This document shows positions 49,267-61,055 of a stretch of DNA of 64,000 nt, piece by piece. The DNA comes from Cloeon dipterum (lineage: Eukaryota; Arthropoda; Insecta; Ephemeroptera; Baetidae). The stretch covers positions 42,987,681 through 43,051,680 of the forward strand of contig NC_088786.1 of assembly GCF_949628265.1 (NCBI RefSeq). The letters run 5' to 3'. The translations under genes were made by a program, and so were the position numbers. A model generated the notes under the pieces. It saw only the letters and a program-made list of their open reading frames with translations, made no database searches and was not told the DNA's origin. Positions within the stretch are counted from its first letter, which is position 1. The number at the start of each line of letters is the position of its first letter.

Positions 49267-52200
49267 TTAGACGACGCTCTTGGTCGCCGTGCCGGTCAGC
49301 GTCTTCTCCAAATTGCAGCAGTCGAGCACGCCGGCGCCCACGCTCGAGCGCCGCGTCAGCATCGAGGTCACGATGGTCCACTTGTTGAGCCGCGGCTCGT
49401 ACCGCTCCACCGAGTTGAGGCTCGAGCTGCCGTCGTTGCCGCCCAGCGCGTACAGGTACCCGTCGATCTCCACCACCTCGTGCGTCGACCTGAAATTCAA
49501 GTCGGCAAAATAGGCAAATAAATGTCACCGCTCGCGTCGAAGAAGAATTTAGATTTTTAGATTTTAGATTTTGCCATGTCGAGTCGGAGCATATTTTATA
49601 AAATTGACTTTCCCCAGAGTTTCAGGGTAATTAAAAAAAATTGTCATGCATCTGAGCAAGCAAGGATCTGTTTAAGCTTGAGTGAGAGAGTTGAGGGAAT
49701 TTTGACGAACCTCCTCGAGTGCATGCCCGCGACGGGCTCCCAGGCGTTCCTGCGGGGGTTGTACCGCTCGGCGCTGGCCATGCACATGGTGCCGTCGTTG
49801 CCGCCGACGCAGTAGAGGTTGCCCTCGAGGGCCGCGACGCCGCAGCTGCTGCGGCGGCTGCTCATCGAGGGCAGCGGCGCCCACCGGCCGACGCGCGGGT
49901 CGAACCGCTCCACGCTCGACTGGTAGTTGCTCGAGTCGAAGCCGCCCAGCGAGTAGATGCACTTGTCTGAAAACGAGCGACCCGTTAGCTGCGCGCTATT
50001 TAAAAATTTAAAATGACGCCGGACCGACCGAGGGCCGAGACGCGGCAGTAGCGGCGGCGCGTGGCCATGGCGGGGCAGGAGCTCCAGACGCCGGTGAGCG
50101 GGTCGTAGCGCTCCATGCTGCTGAGGCAGGAGGCGCCGTCGTAGCCGCCGCACACGTACAGCAGCCCGTCGAGGCTGCAGATGCCGAGGCAGCTGCGCTT
50201 GGTGCCCATCGGCGTCACCGACGCCCACTTGTTGAGGCTCGGGTTGTAGCTCTCGACGCTGGCCAGGTCGGTGGCGCCGTCGTACCCTCCGACGACGTAG
50301 AGCAGCCTGCCGAGGGCGGTGACGCCGCTGCGGCTGCGTCGGTAGAGCATGGGCGCGACCGGCATCCAGCGGTCGGTGCGCGGGTTGTAGCACTCGCACT
50401 CGCTGTGGATGGCGAACAGGCTGCCGCCGCCCACCGCGAACAGGTAGGGCCGCGCGCCGTCCGGCCGCCGCTGCTGCGTCCGACTCGAGGCCAGCGCCGC
50501 CCGCTGCTCCGGCAGCAGGTGGTACTTCATCGCCTCGAGCAGCAGCTCCCGGCACTCGGCGTCCTTGCGCACCAGCGCCTCCGAGTCCACCGCCGTGGTC
50601 AGGAACTCGCGCGCCACCAGCGGCAGCCGCACGTGCTTCATCAGCTGCATGCGTCACCCAATTTTGGTTAATTCCAATTTAATTTTTTATTAAAAAAAAA
50701 CGCGTCCCACCTTGGAAATGTGCTGCTCCCTGTCGGACAGGTCGTGCTTGACCCAGGTCAGCACGGCGTGGAACACCTTCTCCTCGCTGGAAATGTTGAG
50801 CTGGTTGCTGGAGATGAGCTGCTCCACCTGCGGACGGAACCATTTAATTATGTTTTTTATCATTTTTTTTTTCGAATTCTTTAGACTGGCCTCGTTGAAG
50901 GGCAGCAGGAGGAACTCTTCGGTGGTGATCACCTCCTGGAAGTTCTGCAGCGCGAAGCGGTGCGAGCGCCGGTGCAGCTCCTTGCACGAGTGCGCGTCTG
51001 TCAAACATTTGCAACGCAGTCAGAAAAATAGCAAAATTAGAATGATTGATCGTGTGCGCGAAAGTGGCTCACCGGCGAAGCTGCGAATTCCGAGGCAGTT
51101 GGAAGGGTGCAGCTGGCGCATCAAAAACTTGCAGCACGCCTCGCGCACGCTCGCCATCTGAAGCAAACTGGACGCCGGCAGCAGAATCTGCACGTTGTCC
51201 TCGGTGATGAGGATGTGGCCCGAGTAGGCGAAGTCGACCAGCAGCTGCAGCGCGGCCAGGTCGACGTCGTGCAGGGTCACCTCGCTCTGCGACTTTTCGG
51301 CCAGGTCGTCTGCCGACAGGATATTGTATAATTAAATTAATAAAGTTCGAGTGAGGTGCTTTTCTTAAGGAGGACCGACCGTTGAACATGGCGTGGAAGT
51401 AAGGGCTGACCGAGGCCAGGATGACCTTGTGCGCCGGCACCACCTCGCCGCTCACCTTCAGCGCCACGTCGCACAACTGCAACAACCAAACATTTTCCAC
51501 AAAACTAGATTTTTTTTATTTATTTGAAAGGCCCGATTGGAATAATTCAATAAATAATATTTTCAGGCAACAAATAAATTCTGCCCTCTGGTTGCGAGAA
51601 GAGCTGCAGCGGAGAAAAAGAATCGAGTGAATTATTAAAAGGGGAAAATCAATCTGTGTGCTTGACGGGCGGCAAATATTTGCGCGAGATCGGCGCTGGT
51701 CACGCGCGCGCATTTTATGTCCGAAATGCCAGCCGCGGGGCGAAATGGCAATCGCAGCCCTCCTTCGCTCTGGCATTTCCGCGCCAAAGGCCAAATCGAA
51801 ATCTGTTTTCTTGGAGGAATAATTTCGCGCCGGCCGAGCAAACGACTCGTCGCTTTTCTTAACCGGATTAGAGCAGAGTCGCAAATCGGCAAAGGCCGGG
51901 GTTGCGTGGCGAATGTCGCTTTTTACGAAATATGCGCGCGAGAAACCCGCCAGCCGACAGCAAAAGAAAGGCAAGGACAAGGCGACACCAATCACGTAAT
52001 TTTCCTGACAATTTGCTCTGGTCGCCATTTCTGCGACGAGAAAAAGTTTCAAGAACGCGACACAAATCACCGACAATTTCAGCACAAAAATTTATATTGA
52101 AGATAACATTCTAATTGCACCCGCAGGTTAATTTATGGAATAAACCTAGAAAAATATTTTTAATGATTTCATTACTTGCGGTACAATCTTTGAAGAATTT

Positions 52201-52593
52201 CTCATTCAGTTCCAAAAATTTATTTGCTAGATAAAAAAATAAAAACGAAATTTTGACTCGTACCTGAGAGTTCTGGCGCATCTTGTTGATGGCGGCGAAG
52301 GAGGCGGCGCAGTGCTCAGGGTTGTGGTGGAAGAAGTCTGGCAGGTGGTCGGCCGAGGGGGCGGGCGAAACGGACGGGGGTGCGACCGAGAGGGTGGAGG
52401 CGGTGGAGGCCGGCGCCAGGGCCTCGTCGGCGGGGGCGGCGCCCAGACTGGTGAAGCGGCCCTGCAGACTCAGCGAACTGCTCGACGCCGAACTGGACGT
52501 GCTGCTTCCGCCCGGAGAGCCGCTCTGCAGCGCCCGGTCCAGCGACCGCGACCCAGAGTTCCCGCTGCCCGAACTCGACAGCTCGCGCACCAT
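49267..52593 (-). CDS. KLHL17: Kelch-like protein 17 (actinfilin)-like, BTB-BACK-Kelch, eight coding exons
   Basis: Probable substrate adaptor for a CUL3 ubiquitin ligase; vertebrate KLHL17 binds actin and targets a kainate receptor subunit. Exons: 52264-52593, 51380-51476, 51073-51309, 50891-50997, 50711-50827, 50029-50644, 49711-49966, 49267-49489, giving 660 aa (human KLHL17 is 642). Residues 1-110 are a Ser/Ala-rich low-complexity leader ending in MRQNSQ. The BTB domain is at about 110-215 (LCDVALKVSGE, AHKVILASVSPYFHAMF), BACK at about 222-325 (SNCLGIRSFADAHSC, LPLVAREFL), and six Kelch repeats at about 350-650 (LFAVGGGSLFAIHSE, YVVGGYDGATDLASVESYNP, YALGGNDGSSSLNSVERYEP). The C-terminal MLTRRSSVGAGVL resembles KLHL17 rather than KLHL20. 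Intron 4 appears to be GC-AG. An acceptor TTTAG lies directly before the ATG, implying a non-coding upstream exon. Intron 1 of the coding part is 787 bp; the others are short. Confidence 0.92.
50828..50890 (-). other. 63-nt GC-AG intron (or retained in-frame segment) in the KLHL17-like gene
   Basis: On the minus strand the exon ends ...AACGAG and the next bases are GCCAGT, a GC-type donor; the acceptor is CCGCAG before GTGGAGCAG. Removing 63 nt gives LLLPFNE|VEQLISS, which aligns without a gap to KLHL17 relatives. The only nearby GT donor shifts the frame. The segment is a multiple of three and has no stop, so its retention would insert 21 mostly Lys/Ile/Asn residues into the BACK domain. Its AT-rich composition favours a real intron. 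Confidence 0.75.
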
Positions 52594-54305
52594 CTAAACA
52601 CAAAACACCAGATCGAAACAAATTTTAGAGAGTGAATATTTACTTCTGCCGGAGGTCATTTCGGAGGGAACAAAATTGATTGTTAATTTTATTTTACCCA
52701 AAATGCATAGAACCGATAAGTCAGTGTTAAATTGCTGCATTTTTCACCACTCACATTTGAAAATATTTGCATGATTTCGCGTCACTCGATGTTTCTCATA
52801 AATCATATCGTTTTTAAACATTGAAACTTCACACTTTCAACATTTCTTGATAATTTTATTGGCGTTTTAAGCATTTAAGTAGTTTGAAAAAAAATCTTGC
52901 TGTTTTTCCTCCCAGAAAACTCCGCTTGAGAAAACAACCGGACGGATGTAAACTACAAGCCGTTGTCAAAATGAATAAATAAAAACCTCTGATTTATTTT
53001 TTAGAACGTTAAATCCAGATAGCAAATTGTTAAGAGTTGGTTGGAGATGGTAGAGATTTTTCTTGTATTTTACCTTTCGGTAGCTTTGATTTTGATTTTG
53101 AAAGGAAATAAAAGTTTCAATTTTTCTAACAGAGATAAAGAAGCTATTATTGACTGAGCCATTGGATACTGCAATGATGATAGCATTGGGGAAAACACGA
53201 GGGTCAATCAGTCGGATTGACTGAGAACAAGAGTCCTTTTATTGAAAGAGAGATTTTCCGAGTGGCTCGCCGCGGTTATCTGGAAAAACATCAATCTTTG
53301 CGGCGGGAGGTGGGTGGGTGGGTGGGTGGCGGGCGGCGGCGCGTGACACGCACTCGAGCGCTTTTTTCGCCGCCGCTCTCGTCGCATCGATCATTCGGAT
53401 CGGGCCGGGAAACAGCGGCGCGTGTGTGCCTCTGAATGGGAAATCAGGCAAGGTTTTGCACCGAAAAGGCGAGCGCGTGTCAGCTGATGTTTACGCACAC
53501 TTTATTTAATGCGGATGCGACGAATAAAGCAAATTGAGACTCGCCGCCAGAGCCGCGCGCGCGTGTTTACAACATGCGTTTTCCATTCTCCGGGCTGACC
53601 GATAAGGTACAATTATTTGTACGAATCGTAATTCAAAAGACAAAGAGACGTTCTCTTTACCAAGACGACGGTGAACGACAGTTTGTGACTCATGATCTCT
53701 CGGGCTGGGAAATTGCACTGCTTTTATCTTTGCACAGGCGAGAAGAAAAGAGAAAAGCTAAGCGACGCGGCCGAGCAAATTAACACCGCGACGCCAGCAG
53801 ATAATTTGATTAACATTTCGTCACGTTCGTGTCGGCTATGCCTTGATTCCCGGCTATTCAAACACTCGCGATGTAAAATAGGTTTTAGGAAATATTTGAT
53901 TGAAAAAGGAAAAATGTGTCTCACGACGTAGAGGGTGAGGCAGGTGGCGGCGCACATGTCCGTGACGGAGGTTCGGAGGTGCTGCGTCGGAGGCGACCTT
54001 TGCACTGTTGCAGAAGCGGCGGCCGCTGACCCACCCGCGACCCACCCACCCACCCCCTGCTGCCGTGCACCCTCTCAGCACGCGATGCACCGGTTGCACA
54101 TTCGCATTCCGTTCCGCGAAAACCGTCTCGACTAATTAATTGCACCCGCATGCAACGCTTCTCGGAAATCGCATTCAGTTCATTCCGTTGACGAGAGGAA
54201 AAAAAATTCCGAGAGCTGGAAAGAAATGAATTAAAATTTTGCACAAGCCTGCACCCCCGCCCCGCGTGGCAACAGAGCAAGGGCGGCCGGGGTTCGGGTA
54301 CTGAC
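52594..54305. other. Probable 5' intron of the KLHL17-like gene
   Basis: Region between the acceptor just upstream of the coding start and a donor at 54305/54304 on the minus strand. It is AT-rich at 52620-53230 and GC-rich at 53280-54100. A G-rich tract at 53304-53333 (repeated GGGT) could form a quadruplex on the plus strand. No further gene is seen. Confidence 0.45.
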
Positions 54306-54600
54306 CATTCAAAGGGCGGTGCGAGGACGTCTCTTGTCTTCTTCTTTGCTCTGTGCTGGCTTGCTGGCTGGCTGCGTTCGGCTGGGTGGTTCGGCCGCGG
54401 CTGTGGTCCCGACTCGACTGGCACACAGCGAGAGGCTTCCCTCCCCCGCCCGCCCGCCCGCCCGCCCGCCTGCCGCCCCTAAACCCGCCGCCGCCGCCGA
54501 TCGATCGGCCGACGCTGCTGCCACCGCCTCACATCCAACAGCCGCCTCCGCGCGCATCGATAGCCACGCGCGCAGCCCAACAAACAACACACTCGATAAC
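54306..54600 (-). other. Probable non-coding first exon of the KLHL17-like gene
   Basis: On the minus strand a good donor (GAATG|GTCAGTAC) ends a GC- and CpG-rich block lying 1.7 kb upstream of the coding exon, which itself begins directly after an acceptor. The upper boundary (about 54600) is only where GC-rich sequence gives way to AT-rich sequence. The sense strand contains a long (GGGC)n run (54443-54479). A minus-strand frame of 97 codons here is low-complexity Ala/Gly and not convincing. Confidence 0.45.
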
Positions 54601-54954
54601 AAAATTCGCTGGTCGATAGCACCCCTTTCGATTTTTATCTTTTTTTAAATTTTAACTTCTTTTACTGTGTCAGATTTAATTCATCCCCAACAAATCTCAA
54701 TCACGATAGCTGTGTTTTTTTTATTTTTTTAAACTATTTTACTGTAACGCGCTACTCACAATAAGTAACGGACCTTAAAAAGCACGAACTAACAAACCGT
54801 GTTCAATTTCAAGTCGACAAATTTGGTCATTTTGCCTAATTGAATGATAAAAAACAATTACTTCCTCCGATATCTATTATCTAATCTTTTCCTAGCGCGA
54901 TAAAGGATGAAAACATGGATAGTGCAAAATTAGTGTGAGAGAATAATCACTGCC

Positions 54955-56045
54955 GCGATCGCCAGAGACCCTTCGAGCCGCGCGCACCTTGCGTCGGGCA
55001 CGCCGGGAAAGGCGCGAGCGCCACCCTGAAAAAGGGCTGTAAAATGCTACGAGAGGTGCGGAGGCCTGTCAGGGTGTTACCCTAACTGCTCGGAAACCTC
55101 TGCGTCCTGCTGCTCACCCTGGCCGACCTCGACGCCACCATCCCTCAGGTACTTGTTCTCAGCATTTTCGGTGCGTTATCAGTCTTTGAATTTAATCTTT
55201 TATCATTGCTAAAATAAACAAGAAAAATCCTATATAGTTATATGCATGGCTCCAAATTTAATGGAATTCATAGAATCTGCTGGTTTTAGAACTGGCCTTT
55301 TTAAAAATTGTAAGTCTAATCTTCGTGCTCTGAAATGAGAATAATTTAATCACGTCTCTCATGAGAAAAAAATTGCATTTTCCCCAAATTTTTTAAACTT
55401 CCTCTGCAACGAGTAAGACTCACTACGGTTTCTCTAGTTCAAGATAACATCGCTAATGCTTCTTTTATAAATTTTATGTAATGTGTATAATTGTTATTTA
55501 TAATTATTTTATGATTGATAAGTGTCGCCATAGGTCTTGGAATAAAATCAGACTGAAAATCAAGGGATTTCAAATATTAAAAATTATAGGTATAATTTAT
55601 ATTAGCTCGTCCTTGTAGAATTATTTTTTTAAAGAACGAATCGCTTCGAATGAAGAGAATGATATTCAATTTAACCCTGATCTAAAAAAGACGAGATCCC
55701 CGGCGTCGTGTGCTCCTTTGGTTAAATTTTATGCGTGGACAGGACCAAGGTGGCGAAGTTCCTACGCCGCCTACTCGAGCTGCGTGGCGAACGCCCAAGT
55801 CCCAAGCGTGCTGTTTTTATTCCCTTCAACCTTTAGGCTATGAAATTGGCTAATTTTGATACAGGTATAATTAATTCTCATTTTTTTTAAATTGTTTAAT
55901 TATTAGGCTGCTGCTGCACACGCGGCACCGTCTTCGCTCTCTCCTGCCTCCAACCTGTTCGTCCGAAGGCGAACCTGGACTTGGCTGTTGCTCTGTCCAT
56001 GTCCGGCACTATGCGTCCGGCCAACGCAGATCTCGATACTGATGA
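54955..56045 (+). other. Coding-like GC-rich islands, unresolved
   Basis: Three GC-richer blocks stand out from AT-rich surroundings: 54955-55150, 55730-55830 and 55906-56045. On the plus strand the first carries an open stretch ending LTLADLDATIPQ at a donor (CAG|GTACTT). The second can read KVAKFLRRLLELRGERP. The third reads NLDLAVALSMSGTMRPAN... ending at a stop overlapping AATAAA. The pieces have gene-like codon content, but I cannot join them in one frame, find no start codon and recognise no family. They could be a small secreted-protein gene, a decayed gene, or minus-strand sequence. Confidence 0.2.
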
Positions 56046-56766
56046 ATAAAAAAGAAAGAAACAGCTGATTCGAGAGTTGGCCTCCCGCAATTGAAGCGAG
56101 CTTGAGGATTGATTGCTTTTAATCGTGTGGAGACGGGCAAACGTCGTAGCATTGCGCGCGCGGCGATGAAAGCAAACAAAAGTGTTAACCTTGAATCGCG
56201 AGAACTCGCACGACTGCTCGAGTGTCGCGTGCTCAAGCAGCTCACTGACCCGGCCGCCGCTCGCGTTTATTATTCCCACCATTCATGCAGCAGAAAGCAG
56301 AAGCGAAAAGTTCGCAGACGACGATCGGATGCGATGCACGAGACACACGATCGACCGCAAAATTGAATAGTTGAGGTTGCGAGCAATAAATCATCCGTAA
56401 AGGCGACTAATTGCATTGCAATTGATTAGCTATAAAGTTTAATCAGAAGATGCCACTTGAAAACATCACAATCCCGTCTTGTTTTTATTTATATTAATAT
56501 GTAGAGAAACTTTCCATAGTTAAAACAAAAAGAAAAAAAAACAGATAAAAAATAAAATAAAAGGAATTGGGCCAGAAAAACAAGTTAAAAGGAAAACAAA
56601 AACAAGGAGAAACGATTACTTTGTTTCGTCATCGCGGTCAATGAGTCGGGAATTCGATTATCTGATCGCGAATGCGGGGAGGCGTGCGAGTGCGTTTTTA
56701 TCTGCGATGTGATGAGATTGGAGTAACGGTGGCGGCGGCCGGCCGGCCGTCGAGCATTGGCAACAC

Positions 56767-56775
56767 GTGTGTGTG

Positions 56776-56807
<32 letters not shown>
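56767..56807. repeat. (GT)n dinucleotide microsatellite
   Basis: About 20 GT units with one interruption (GC), upstream of the sugar transporter. Confidence 0.95.
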
Positions 56808-56916
56808 GAGAGGAGCCGCCACAGCCACAGCCACAGCCAAAGCCAGAGCCAGAGAGTGAGAGACAACAGAATGATGCTTGAGTAGCGTTGCAGGCGTCGT
56901 CGCGAGCACACCGAAA

Positions 56917-56981
56917 ATGCCGCCAACGCCAGCCGAGGCAGCAGAGCTCGAGCTCGAAACGGACTACTGCCCAGTCGACAG
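56917..56981 (+). other. Possible upstream exon of the sugar transporter or separate transcript
   Basis: Starting from AAAATG, a 65-nt segment encodes MPPTPAEAAELELETDYCP... and ends at a fair donor (GACAG|GTCAAT). The codons are GC-rich like genuine exons here. Its phase does not join in frame to either exon 1 or exon 2 of the transporter, so if transcribed with it, it would be 5' UTR with a short upstream ORF. Confidence 0.2.
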
Positions 56982-57945
56982 GTCAATTTCTAATTATTTC
57001 CTTCGATTTTAAATTTCTGCCAGATAGGTCAAAAGAGAAAATATCGAAATCCCTTTTAGAATTTCAATTACAATTTTCACTTTATGATTGTATTGAAATT
57101 CTGGGAGTCTCTTTTGAATGATCGACATTTCCATTGGGTGCGCAACAATTTAAAACTTTTAAAAAACTTTCGCTATTTTTCTCTCCTAATAAGCGAGGCG
57201 TGAAGCTACTTAGTTTGACTCGAAGCGAATCCAAGAGAGAGCAAAATTGCGCGAATGTCGGTCATGTCACTGACCTCGCTCGTTGACACGAATTTGCCCT
57301 TTGCAAAAGAACATCCATCCCAATTTCCTTCTAAAATTAATTATCACTCGGAAGTGGAAGGAAAAAGGGAAATCAATAAATAGTGGTTTTCTCTGCGCTT
57401 CTGATAAAATGGCTCGCAATAAAGTGTGCCAGATATCAACTAGGAAATGAATTGTGCGTGGAATAAAAGCAAAGCAGGTAAAGAGCGAGTTCGCGAGGCA
57501 GCTAGGCTGTCGCGATTCATTTTTTCTCTTTCTGCCAGCGAGCGTGCAACTAAACGATCCGACAGCTGTTTGCCTTCTTCCTTTCGCGCATTCACGCATT
57601 TTATCCATACATATTTTCTTATCGTCGCGTCTTCCGCGCCCTTATCGCTATTGACTCAACGCCAAATATAAACTCTGCGCGGCAGTCTGTCAACGCGCTG
57701 AGCAAATGTTTTAATTGCATGTTAATTCCAAAGGACACGAGAGTTTTATTTCAAATATTTGTTGACAGTAAAGCCGATTCTGTATAAGGTTAATTAAATT
57801 GTGTGGCAAGCAATTAATACGCGTCTGCTGCGAGTGTCGCGGGGAAGCGCCAGCAGAGGGGTTTTTCTTTCTCGCTCTCTGACAATTTTTTCTTTTTCTT
57901 CGGTGCTTTGTTTGTTTGTTTGTTTGTTGACGCGGGCGTTGAGAG

Positions 57946-60900
57946 ATGGCGAGTAATGAAATAAGTCGTCTTTTGTCCAACAGCGATCATGACGAGCCGA
58001 TCACCTACAAGTCGGTGGACAGCGTGGCCGGCCAGCACCCGCACTCCACCCTCAGGGTCACCCTCGTCCAGGTCAGCAGCCCCATTAAAAGATTTAAATG
58101 CTCGTCGTTCCACTTCCGCCCAGACTTGTGCAACGACGTGTTTTGGAATTTTTGTTCGTTTCTCTCTCACTTCTAAAATTTATCTATCGCCGCTTTTAGA
58201 AATTAATCGACTAGAAGTTTAATTTTTATTTATTTTTTAAACTAAAATTGTGGACACTCGAACAATTTAAACAATATGGTAAAGGTCTTGATTAATTTTA
58301 TCAACCATTAATACGAGGTGGAAATTCTCGATCGTGTCGTAATTTCAGTCTGCGCGATTACAGTTTTTTTTACAACATTCACGAGAGTCGATATTGATTT
58401 GTTTGTTTTGCCATTGCCACGCGTTGATTAGAGAGCAAGCAGTTAAATGATAACCCATGTGATTGATTCTGACGTAATTAACCCCGGCGGAAACTCGTGC
58501 TTTCCGTCTCACTTATAAAAGGTTGTTGGTTCTTTCAACGCATCAACTAAGCTAATTCCCGCTTCTTTTAATTGCAAAATACAAATTCCCCCTTTTAAAA
58601 AAAAAATGTGACATTAAAGAGGAATGGATTTTGTGTAGCTGCTGATCGCCCTGGGGACGTCGCTGTCGATGCTGTCGCCGGGCATGGCGCTGGGCTTTTC
58701 GGCGGTGGCGCTGCCCACGCTCGACGAGCTCGGCATCCCTGGAAAGGTCGAGCCCTTCGACGAGAACACCGCCTCCTGGTTCGGTAACTATCCGCACGCG
58801 CCAAACGGAAAACAAAAGCGCCACCGAGAACCGGTTTCTCGTTTCTCTCATTCTCACTTTTAGAGATGACGATATAGCGAAACGTAAACAATAAAAAAAC
58901 TGGTTCTGCAGATCAGTGCACTCGCATTTTTTCCTCGATGGACGGCATTCCTCGCGTGCCTTGCAATTTTCCAATTTGGAATTTTCACCTCTGTCAATGT
59001 CAAAGCTCCTCTTTGCATAAAAGCAGGCTAAATGGAACTTATCGAGGAATTGTCATTTTATTCATTCCAAAGAAGTAATATACTTATTGATTGAAAAATA
59101 TTTTCCAGAAATTCCGAGCCAATTTTTTCTTGCGAAATGTAAATGAAATGAATATTTGTTAGCTAGCATCTCGAACATCGCGACGCCGGTGGGGTGCCTG
59201 GCGTCAGCGTGGACCCTGGAGCGGCTCGGTCGCAAGTGGACGCTGGTGCTGCTGAACGTGCCGTGCGTGCTGGGCTGGGTGCTGCTCGCTTCGGCCGGCT
59301 CCCTCTGGCAGCTGTTCGCCGGCCGCGTCGGCACCGGACTGGCCGTCGGCCTCGCCAGCGCCGTCACCAACGTGTACATGGCCGAGGTCGTCCAGCCGCA
59401 CATGCGCGGCCTCCTCCTCTGCTGGAACTCCATCAGCATCGCGCTCGGCATCCTCATCGTCTACGTTCTCGGTCAGCAAACGGAAACGCTACTCTATTAG
59501 CTCTCGCAATCCTTCTGCGCACGCGCGTGGATTTTTCATTTTTTAAAGCAGGCAAAAAAGTTGGTATGGCATGGTCCAAAAAGGGATGATAAACGATATT
59601 ATGAGATGATCCCTAAAATCCCGGACAGTTTTCCTAAAGAGCAACTTTGAAACATTTTCTGCACATGCAGGCGCAATAGCGGTTGCTGCTTTGATTTATT
59701 CTTAATTTTGCCGTTTCACCTGCAGGTTCTGCGTTTCCGTGGCAGGTGGCCGCGTGGAGCGGTGCCGCGGCGGCGACGGTGGCGCTGCTGGTGAGCCTGG
59801 CGTTGCCCGAGAGCCCGGCGTGGCTGGTGGGTCGCGGCAGGCGTTCGCAGGCGGAGCGCTCGCTGGCGGCGCTGCGCGGCGGCGCCGGCCCCAACGTCAG
59901 GGTCGAGTTCGACGAGCTGCTCAGGGCGCAGCAGGGCAAGCCAGACTCCCAGGGCTGGCGCAACCTCTCCAAGGCTCTCAGGACGCCGCAGTTCTGGAAG
60001 CCGCTCCTCATCCTCAACGTCTTCTTCTTTTTCCAGCAGGCCTCGGGTGCGTTTTTATTTATTAATCACAAATTTTTCGGTAAATTTGCTGGGGATATTA
60101 TCTGACTTACTCAACGTGAGTAGAATATTTGTCGGTCAAACGTGTTATTTGTTGGTGCGAAACATTTTAAAATAACTGCATAAGAAATAATTGTCCCTCA
60201 ACGCCCGGAGGTGCATTTGCATCTCTGACAACTCTGATTATTCAGCCTCGCATTGACTTGAAGGCCTTGTTGAAGCATAAATAATACACCTTACTTTTTC
60301 TAATAAATTAAAAAAAGGGAAAAATCTCCACGCTAAAAATTAATTGGAATAATTTTGAATGAAATATTCGAGGCGTGTACGTGGTCATCTTCTACGCGGT
60401 GGACGTGGTGCAGGAGGCTGGCGTGACGATGGACAAGTACCTAGCGACGGTGTTGATCGGCGTGGCGCGGCTCGTGGCGACGGCCGGCGTCAGCGTGGCC
60501 ATGAGCCGGTGCGGCCGCCGGCCGCTGGCCATCGTCTCCGGCCTGGGGATGGCGGCGTGCATGTTGGCGCTGGCCGGGCACCTCCAGTTCGCAGGTCGGC
60601 TTTCCTAGCTACCTAGCTACTAATAATTTTTCCAAGATTGGTGCTCATTTGAATTTGAATTGATTTTTTGTTGTTGTTGTGGTCGGGCAGAAGGCGCCGC
60701 GAGCTGGGTGCCGGCGACGGCGGTGCTCGGCTACATCCTGACGTCGACGCTGGGCCTGTTGACGCTGCCGTGGGTGATGGTGGGCGAGTTGTTCCCGGCG
60801 GATTTGCGCGGCGTCGGCGGCGGGCTGACCACGTGCAACGCCTACCTGATCGGCTTCGTGGTGCTGAAGGCGTACCCTGCGATGCGGCACGCGCTCTCCG

Positions 60901-61055
60901 CCGCCGGCCTCTTCCTCGTCTACGGCCTCGTGGCGCTGCTCAGCGCCGCCTTCACCCTCCTCTGGCTGCCCGAGACAGCCGGCAAGACCCTGGCGCAGGT
61001 CGAGCAGAACTTCGCCCGCCGCCGCGCCACCCCCAGACCCCCGCTGGCCATCTGA
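57946..61055 (+). CDS. Facilitated trehalose/sugar transporter, Tret1-like MFS, complete, six exons
   Basis: Twelve-helix plasma-membrane sugar carrier of the SLC2-type major facilitator family, moving trehalose or hexoses down their gradient. Exons 57946-58071, 58639-58783, 59163-59471, 59726-60046, 60373-60594 and 60691-61055 join in frame to 495 aa. Family signatures: ERLGRKWT after helix 2, the R-G-LL box (VQPHMRGLLLCWNS), PESPAWLVGRGRR after helix 6, QQASGVYVVIFYAV in helix 7, MSRCGRRPLAI, PWVMVGELFP in helix 10 and PETAGKTLAQVE at the C-terminus. The ATG is preceded by an in-frame stop (57940-57942), and the N-terminus is a hydrophilic cytosolic leader. The introns of 567, 379 and 326 bp hold nothing recognisable. 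AATAAA is at 61320-61325. The substrate is inferred from family only. Confidence 0.92.

Noticed and set aside
49672..50671. Long alternative frames over the KLHL17-like exons on both strands
   Set aside because: They are shadow frames of GC-rich coding exons; the Kelch-encoding frame is unambiguous.
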